Shown one piece after another: positions 58,462-63,405 of a stretch of 63,405 nt of DNA. Positions within the stretch are counted from its first letter, which is position 1; each line of letters starts with the position of its first letter. A program made the position numbers and the translations under genes. The DNA is taken from contig NZ_BCWY01000059.1 in assembly GCF_001894825.1 (NCBI RefSeq), positions 1-63,405 on the forward strand, written 5' to 3'. Origin of the DNA: Rhodococcus jostii NBRC 16295. Lineage in GTDB: Bacteria; Actinomycetota; Actinomycetes; Mycobacteriales; Mycobacteriaceae. A model generated the notes under the pieces. The model made no database searches, was not told the DNA's origin, and saw only the letters and a list, made by a program, of their open reading frames with translations.

Positions 58462-60315
58462 ATGGCAGCTCAGCGCGCGTCGGACGAGGTCATTGACCGC
58501 TCCAAGATCGAGAATCGGGCTCCGTCGGTAGCCGCACTGTTCGTAGATCGGGTGGCACACTCCCCGAACCGCGAAGCATTCCGATACGTCGACGCACAGA
58601 ACCCGACCACGTGGACGAGCGTCACCTGGTCCGAGGCGGGCGACCGGGTGCGCAACCTCGCGGCCGGTCTCATCGTCCTCGGCGTGCAGGCCGAGCAACG
58701 TGTGGCGCTGGCGTCCGCCACCCGCTACGAGTGGGTGCTTGCCGACCTCGCCGTGATGTGCGCCGGCGCGGCAACCACCACGGTGTACCCCACCACCACG
58801 GCCGGCGACGTCGCCTACATCGTCGCCAACTCCGGCAGCCGCGTCGTCTTCGCCGAGGACGACGCGCAGCTCGCCAAGCTCCGCGACAACCGCGGCGACC
58901 TCTCCGACGTGGAGAAGGTCGTCCTGATCGACGGCAGTCCCGGAGACGGCGACGACTGGGTGATCACCGTCCAGCAGCTCCACGACCTCGGCGAGGAACT
59001 GCTGGCCGAGACACCCGACGCCGTGCACGACCGGATCGAGGCGATCGCCCCCGACGACCTCGCCACCCTGATCTACACGTCGGGCACCACCGGCAGGCCG
59101 AAAGGCGTGCGACTGTCGCACTCCGCGTGGACGTACGAGGCGGCCGCGATCGACGCCACCGGCATCCTCGACGCCGACGACCTGCAATATCTGTGGCTCC
59201 CGCTGTCGCACGTGTTCGGGAAGGTCCTGCTCACCCTGCCGCTGCAGATCGGTTTCGCGACCGCGGTCGACGGGCGCGTCGACAAGATCGTCGAGAACCT
59301 CGCGGTGGTCAAACCCACGTTCATGGGCGCGGCCCCCCGCATCTTCGAGAAGGCGTACGCACGCATCCTGTCCACCGTGCGGGAGGAGGGCGGACCGAAG
59401 GAGAAGATCTTCGACTGGGCCATCGGCGTCGGGCTGCGGGTGTCGAAGGCCAAGCAGGCGGGCAAGGGCCCGTCGCTGCTCGACTCCGTCCAGCACGCCG
59501 TCGCGGATCGGTTGGTGTACAGCACGATTCGCGAACGGTTCGGTGGCCGCCTGAAGTTCTTCATCTCCGGCTCCGCGGCGCTCAATCGTGATGTCGCGCA
59601 ATGGTTCGACGCCGTCGGCATCGTCGTCCTCGAGGGCTACGGACTGTCCGAGACCAGCGCCGCGTCGTTCGTCAACCGGCCGTCGGCGTACCAGTTCGGC
59701 AGCGTCGGCTGGCCCATCCCCGGCACCGAGAGCCGGATCGCCGAGGACGGCGAAATCCTCATCAAGGGTCCCGGTGTCATGAGCGGGTACCACGAGAACG
59801 CCGACGCCACCGCCGAAGCACTCACCGACGACGGCTGGTTCCACACCGGCGACATCGGCGAGATCGACGACAAGGGCTACCTGCGGATCACCGACCGCAA
59901 GAAGGACATGTTCAAGACGTCCAACGGCAAATACGTGGCACCGTCCGCGCTGGCCGCCACGTTCAAGGGCATCTGCCCCTACGTCGGCGAGATCATCGTC
60001 GACGGCGAAGGCAAGTCCTACTGCGTCGCCCTGATCTCCCTCGACGCCGAATCCATCGGCGATTGGGCGAAACAACACGACCTGGGCGGCAAATCGCTCG
60101 CCGAGATCGCGAACGCGCAGGAGACCCGCAACCTCATCGGCGGCTACGTCGAGGAACTCAACGCCGGACTGAACCGGTGGGAGCAGGTGAAGAAATTCCA
60201 GATCCTCGAACGGGAACTCACCGTCGAGAACGGCGAGATCACCCCGAGCATGAAACTCAAGCGCAAGGTCGTGATGACCAACTTCTCCGACGAACTCGAA
60301 AACCTCTACAACTGA
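58462..60315 (+). CDS. long-chain fatty-acid CoA ligase, FadD15-like
   Basis: This 617-residue AMP-forming ligase contains LIYTSGTTGRPKGVRLSH, YLWLPLSHVFGKVL, MGAAPRIFEKAYARIL, EGYGLSETSAASF and GWFHTGDIGEIDDKGYLRITDRKKDMFKTSNGKYVAPS. The long insert typical of FadD15/ACSL-type enzymes, which make fatty acyl-CoA at the membrane for beta-oxidation and lipids, is present. ATG 58462 gives the best N-terminus. A TipAL-type operator begins just downstream. Confidence 0.93.
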   Translation: MAAQRASDEVIDRSKIENRAPSVAALFVDRVAHSPNREAFRYVDAQNPTTWTSVTWSEAGDRVRNLAAGLIVLGVQAEQRVALASATRYEWVLADLAVMCAGAATTTVYPTTTAGDVAYIVANSGSRVVFAEDDAQLAKLRDNRGDLSDVEKVVLIDGSPGDGDDWVITVQQLHDLGEELLAETPDAVHDRIEAIAPDDLATLIYTSGTTGRPKGVRLSHSAWTYEAAAIDATGILDADDLQYLWLPLSHVFGKVLLTLPLQIGFATAVDGRVDKIVENLAVVKPTFMGAAPRIFEKAYARILSTVREEGGPKEKIFDWAIGVGLRVSKAKQAGKGPSLLDSVQHAVADRLVYSTIRERFGGRLKFFISGSAALNRDVAQWFDAVGIVVLEGYGLSETSAASFVNRPSAYQFGSVGWPIPGTESRIAEDGEILIKGPGVMSGYHENADATAEALTDDGWFHTGDIGEIDDKGYLRITDRKKDMFKTSNGKYVAPSALAATFKGICPYVGEIIVDGEGKSYCVALISLDAESIGDWAKQHDLGGKSLAEIANAQETRNLIGGYVEELNAGLNRWEQVKKFQILERELTVENGEITPSMKLKRKVVMTNFSDELENLYN

Positions 60316-60316
60316 G

Positions 60317-60347
60317 TTGACCCTCACGCGACGTCAGGCTGCACGGT
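60317..60347 (+). promoter_or_regulatory. TipAL-type operator/promoter
   Basis: TTGACC (60317-60322) is followed after 19 bases by CACGGT (60342-60347), a MerR-style long-spacer promoter. Within it CCTCACG (60322-60328) and CGTCAGG (60332-60338) form an inverted repeat matching at 6 of 7 positions, similar to known TipAL sites. The -10 ends seven bases before GTG 60355, so the transcript may be leaderless. Confidence 0.6.
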
Positions 60348-60354
60348 AGAGGTC

Positions 60355-61116
60355 GTGAGCGAGAAACACACGGTAGGTGTGGTCGCCAGGCTGGTCGGCG
60401 TGAGCGTGCGCACGCTGCACCACTACGACGAAATCGGTCTGGTGACCCCGTCCGACCGCACACCCGGTGGGTACCGCAGCTATTCGGATGCCGACGTGGA
60501 ACGTCTGCACCGCGTACTGACGTACCGGGAACTGGGGTTCCCCCTCGAGGAGATCGCAGCCCTCCTCGACGACCCGGACGTGGACGCCCTCGCGCATCTA
60601 CGCCGCCAGCACGCGTTGCTGAGCGAACGGATCGATCGCTTACACGAGATGGCTGCTGCCGTGGAGAAGATGATGGAGGCGAAAACCATGGGCATTCAGC
60701 TCACCCCCGAAGAGCAGAACGAAATCTTCGGCGACAACTGGCCGGGCGAGGAGTACGCCGCCGAGGCGGAAGAACGGTGGGGCGACACCGACGCGTGGAA
60801 GCAGTCGCAGCGGCGCTCCGCGAAGATGAACAAGGAGGACTGGAAGCGAATCAAGGCCGAGGGAGACGCATTCGAGGCCTCACTCGCGCAGGCGATGGCC
60901 GACGGCGTCGAACCCGGAACCGAGCGGGCCAACGCGCTCGCCGAGGAACACCGCGCCGGCATCGAACGGTTCTACGACTGCGATCACGCGATGCAGGTGA
61001 ACCTCGCCGAGATGTACCTCGCCGACGACCGCTTCCGACGGCACTACGACGACGTCGCCCCCGGTCTGGCGCAGTACGTCCGGGACGTCATCGTCGCAAA
61101 TGCGGAGCAGCAGTGA
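60355..61116 (+). CDS. MerR regulator with TipAS antibiotic-recognition domain
   Basis: This 253-residue TipAL-like protein has an N-terminal winged helix (VGVVARLVGVSVRTLHHYDEIGLVTPSDRTPGGYRSYSDADVERL), a coiled coil and a C-terminal TipAS domain (about 110-250) ending DDRFRRHYDDVAPGLAQYVRDVIVANAEQ. TipAS binds thiopeptides and other hydrophobic ligands. GTG 60355 follows closely on the predicted promoter, with no spaced ribosome site. Autoactivation is known for the family and likely here. Confidence 0.92.
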   Translation: MSEKHTVGVVARLVGVSVRTLHHYDEIGLVTPSDRTPGGYRSYSDADVERLHRVLTYRELGFPLEEIAALLDDPDVDALAHLRRQHALLSERIDRLHEMAAAVEKMMEAKTMGIQLTPEEQNEIFGDNWPGEEYAAEAEERWGDTDAWKQSQRRSAKMNKEDWKRIKAEGDAFEASLAQAMADGVEPGTERANALAEEHRAGIERFYDCDHAMQVNLAEMYLADDRFRRHYDDVAPGLAQYVRDVIVANAEQQ

Positions 61117-61223
61117 GCAGTTGAACACGGAGTCGGGACGGGTGCCGGTCGGGCTTCACCATCCACACCGCGTGGAGGTCCGGCCGGCACTGCTCGATCT
61201 CGGTGCGGCACTATCCTGAACCC

Positions 61224-61613
61224 ATGTCCGATTCGCAGCGTCCCAGCCCCAGTCAGTACGTCGGGTACCTGTTCGGGCGCACGCTGCCGGATTCGATGCA
61301 GGACTGGGTCCGCAACGACCTGGTCGGCCCGGGCGCCTCGGTGCGGTACGTCCTCCGATTCATGCTGCCCGTCGTCGCGGTCCTGGCGTTGTTCCTCCTC
61401 ATCCCCGGTCCGATCTGGATTCCGCTGGCGATGATGGCCCTCCTCCTGCTCCCCCTGCTCTACTTTGCGGTCGCGCTGATGAACATCTACCGTCGCCATC
61501 GCCTACTCAGCCACGGCCTCGATCCCGACCTCGTGGGCGAGAAGGCGCAGCGCCGCGCAGACCGCACCCGCGAGGACTACGAGCGACGTCACGGCCGCAC
61601 CGAGGAGCGGTAG
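61224..61613 (+). CDS. DUF5313 membrane protein
   Basis: This 129-residue protein has an N-terminal PSPSQYVGYLFGRTLPDSMQDWVRNDLVGPGA segment, two membrane helices (FMLPVVAVLALFLLIPGPIWIPLAMMALLLLPLLYF) and a basic tail RRHRLLSHGLDPDLVGEKAQRRADR. It matches DUF5313, an actinobacteria-restricted family of unknown role. ATG 61224 is preferred over 61203. A palindrome follows its stop. The downstream gene is an acyl-CoA carboxylase subunit. Confidence 0.85.
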   Translation: MSDSQRPSPSQYVGYLFGRTLPDSMQDWVRNDLVGPGASVRYVLRFMLPVVAVLALFLLIPGPIWIPLAMMALLLLPLLYFAVALMNIYRRHRLLSHGLDPDLVGEKAQRRADRTREDYERRHGRTEER

Positions 61614-61620
61614 CCGCAGC

Positions 61621-61632
61621 GTGATGCATCAC
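61621..61632. promoter_or_regulatory. 12-bp perfect palindrome upstream of acyl-CoA carboxylase gene
   Basis: GTGATGCATCAC is a perfect palindrome seven bases after the DUF5313 stop and about 150 bp before the carboxylase start. A smaller inverted repeat, GTGGG/CCCAC, spans 61704-61717. Either could be an operator of a lipid regulator. The 167-bp gap also carries an AT-rich segment near 61668-61690. Confidence 0.45.
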
Positions 61633-61780
61633 ACGGCAGAGCCGAGAGTGACACAGCGCACGTGAACGATCGATAAGTAATGCGTTAAAGTGGCGACGTC
61701 CGAGTGGGTAATCCCACGAACCGCGTACCCAGAGGGTCCAGCGCAGGTTCCGACAGCCTCGACGGGAAGAGCAGTCATAG

Positions 61781-63403
61781 ATGACAGTCACAGATTCGGC
61801 GGTCACGCCCGATATTCACACGACGGCGGGAAAGCTCGCCGACCTGCGTAATCGTCAGGCCGAGGCGCAGCACCCGAGCGGTGAAGCCGCGGTCGAGAAG
61901 GTGCACGCCAAGGGCAAGCTCACCGCCCGCGAACGCATCACCGCGTTATTGGACGACGGCAGCTTCGTCGAACTCGACGCCCTCGCCCGGCACCGCAGCG
62001 TGAACTTCGGCCTCGCCGACAACCGCCCCGTCGGCGACGGCGTCGTCACCGGCTACGGCACCATCGACGGCCGCGACGTGTGCGTGTTCTCCCAGGACGC
62101 CACCGTCTTCGGCGGCTCGTTGGGCGAAATCTACGGCGAAAAAATCGTCAAGGTCATGGACCTCGCCCTCAAGACCGGCCGCCCCCTGATCGGCATCAAC
62201 GAAGGCGCCGGCGCCCGCATCCAGGAAGGCGTCGTCTCCCTCGGCCTGTACGGCGAAATCTTCCACCGCAACGTCCAGGCCTCCGGCGTCATCCCGCAGA
62301 TCTCCCTGATCATGGGCCCCGCCGCCGGCGGGCACGTCTACTCCCCCGCCCTCACCGACTTCGTCGTCATGGTCGACCAGACCTCCCAGATGTTCGTCAC
62401 CGGCCCCGACGTCATCAAGACCGTCACCGGCGAAGACGTCACCATGGAAGATTTGGGTGGCGCGCACACCCACATGGTCAAGTCCGGCGTCGCCCACTAC
62501 GTCGCCTCCGGCGAACAGGACGCCCTGGACTACGTCAAGGACCTGCTGTCCTACCTGCCGTCCAACAACCAGGCCGCCGCCCCCCGGATGATCCCCACCG
62601 ACCCGATCACCGGCGGCATCGAAGACTCCCTGACCGCCGAGGACCTCGAACTCGACACCCTCATCCCGGACTCGGCGAACCAGCCCTACGACATGCACGA
62701 GGTCATCCGCCGCATCCTCGACGACGACGAATTCCTCGAGGTCCAGGCCGAACGCGCCGGCAACATCGTCGTCGGCTTCGGCCGCGTCGACGGCCGCAGT
62801 GTGGGCATCGTCGCCAACCAGCCCACCGTCTTCGCCGGCTGCCTCGACATCGACGCCTCCGAAAAAGCCGCCCGCTTCGTGCGCACCTGCGACGCGTTCA
62901 ACGTCCCCATCATCACCCTCGTCGACGTCCCCGGCTTCCTGCCCGGCACCGACCAGGAATACAACGGCATCATCCGCCGCGGCGCGAAACTGCTCTACGC
63001 CTACGGCGAGGCCACCGTCGGGAAGATCACCGTCATCACCCGCAAGGCCTACGGCGGCGCCTACGACGTGATGGGCTCCAAGCACATGGGCGCCGACGTC
63101 AACCTGGCCTGGCCCACCGCCCAGATCGCCGTCATGGGCGCGAGCGGCGCCGTCGGATTCGTCTACCGCAAACGCCTCCTCGAGGCCGCCAAGAACGGCG
63201 ACGACGTCGACGCCCTCCGCCTGCAACTGCAGCAGGAATACGAAGACACCCTCGTCAACCCCTACGTCGCCGCCGAACGCGGCTACGTCGACGCCGTCAT
63301 CCCCCCGTCCCACACCCGCGGACAGATCGTGGCCGCCCTGCGCCTACTCGAACGCAAAATGGTCACCCTCCCGCCCAAGAAGCATGGGAACATCCCGCTA
63401 TGA
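61781..63403 (+). CDS. acyl-CoA (propionyl-CoA) carboxylase, beta subunit
   Basis: This 540-residue carboxyltransferase has an N-terminal half with GKLTARERITALLDDGSFVELDALARHR and FSQDATVFGGSLGEIYGEKIVKVMDLALKTGRPLIGINEGAGARIQEG. The C-terminal half has GNIVVGFGRVDGRSVGIVANQP and KITVITRKAYGGAYDVMGSKHMGADV. It transfers carboxyl groups from biotin to acetyl- or propionyl-CoA (AccD/PccB group). GGGAAGAGC lies before ATG 61781. The stop overlaps the ATGAGC start of the next gene, probably the small epsilon subunit or another fatty acid gene. Confidence 0.93.
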   Translation: MTVTDSAVTPDIHTTAGKLADLRNRQAEAQHPSGEAAVEKVHAKGKLTARERITALLDDGSFVELDALARHRSVNFGLADNRPVGDGVVTGYGTIDGRDVCVFSQDATVFGGSLGEIYGEKIVKVMDLALKTGRPLIGINEGAGARIQEGVVSLGLYGEIFHRNVQASGVIPQISLIMGPAAGGHVYSPALTDFVVMVDQTSQMFVTGPDVIKTVTGEDVTMEDLGGAHTHMVKSGVAHYVASGEQDALDYVKDLLSYLPSNNQAAAPRMIPTDPITGGIEDSLTAEDLELDTLIPDSANQPYDMHEVIRRILDDDEFLEVQAERAGNIVVGFGRVDGRSVGIVANQPTVFAGCLDIDASEKAARFVRTCDAFNVPIITLVDVPGFLPGTDQEYNGIIRRGAKLLYAYGEATVGKITVITRKAYGGAYDVMGSKHMGADVNLAWPTAQIAVMGASGAVGFVYRKRLLEAAKNGDDVDALRLQLQQEYEDTLVNPYVAAERGYVDAVIPPSHTRGQIVAALRLLERKMVTLPPKKHGNIPL

Positions 63404-63405
63404 GC
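63400..63405 (+). CDS. start of next gene, truncated by window edge
   Basis: ATGAGC at 63400-63405 overlaps the carboxylase stop (ATGA), the coupling seen elsewhere in this window. Only two codons are present, so the product cannot be identified. Confidence 0.5.

Noticed and set aside
1..63405. tRNA, rRNA, insertion sequences and prophage genes
   Set aside because: No cloverleaf, ribosomal RNA segment, transposase or terminal inverted repeats could be recognised by eye on either strand.

Overview
The window is GC-rich actinobacterial chromosome with dense, mostly operonic coding. The gene families (ABATE/CGNR zinc finger, DUF5313, DUF7144-type membrane proteins, PAS-ANTAR regulator, FadD15-like ligase, acyl-CoA carboxylase beta chain) and frequent GTG starts fit Rhodococcus or a close relative such as the R. 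opacus/jostii group. That assignment is inferred from gene content, since no search was run. I see no rRNA, tRNA, CRISPR array, insertion sequence or prophage.

Layout. 0.2-13.5 kb: assorted single genes. These are a PAS-ANTAR regulator, an Asp-nucleophile alpha/beta hydrolase, CGNR and VOC proteins, a decayed Old Yellow Enzyme remnant, a DHFR-like reductase, an ECF sigma factor with its DGPF partner and a DUF899 protein, an AlkD-like protein, a DUF1254 protein, an AhpD-like protein and a secreted serine-hydrolase-like protein. 12.6-18.9 kb (minus): a D-glucarate catabolic operon (MFS transporter, ketoglutaric semialdehyde dehydrogenase, KDG dehydratase, glucarate dehydratase) followed, after a strong terminator hairpin, by a LysR regulator. 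19-24.2 kb: GNAT, molbindin, an aldo/keto reductase remnant, an antitoxin plus two-domain PIN toxin, and a HEAT-repeat protein with a MerR-HEAT regulator. 24.3-29.9 kb: a LysR regulator and a four-gene acyl-CoA cluster (hydratase, MFS, class III CoA-transferase, acyl-CoA dehydrogenase) for an unidentified organic acid.

30-44 kb: an AraC-type regulator diverges from an 11-kb co-directional gene train. It encodes a quinone oxidoreductase, a TauD-like dioxygenase, a beta-keto acid cleavage enzyme, an MFS transporter, a small hydrolase, a two-subunit CoA-transferase, an acyl-CoA ligase, a class II-like PHA synthase, a PhaJ-like hydratase and a PhaZ-like PHA depolymerase. As I read it, a substrate is imported and oxidised to a beta-keto acid, then cleaved to acetoacetate and an acyl-CoA. 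Carbon is activated by the transferase and ligase and may be stored and remobilised as polyhydroxyalkanoate. This joining of beta-keto acid cleavage to a PHA cycle is the most interesting system here. A strong hairpin after the cleavage-enzyme gene may split it into two transcripts.

44-56 kb: a probable stress or envelope island. It has a membrane alpha/beta hydrolase, three paralogous small DUF7144-type membrane proteins, SHOCT and PLDc_N proteins, a DUF6325-like protein, a three-helix protein, PPK2, a P-type ATPase with an altered TM4 motif and a SulP permease. 56-63.4 kb: a GlxA-type regulator divergent from an MFS gene, a FadD-type ligase, a TipAL-type MerR regulator with a recognisable operator, a DUF5313 protein and an acyl-CoA carboxylase beta chain. 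The start of the next gene (ATGAGC) overlaps its stop at the right edge.
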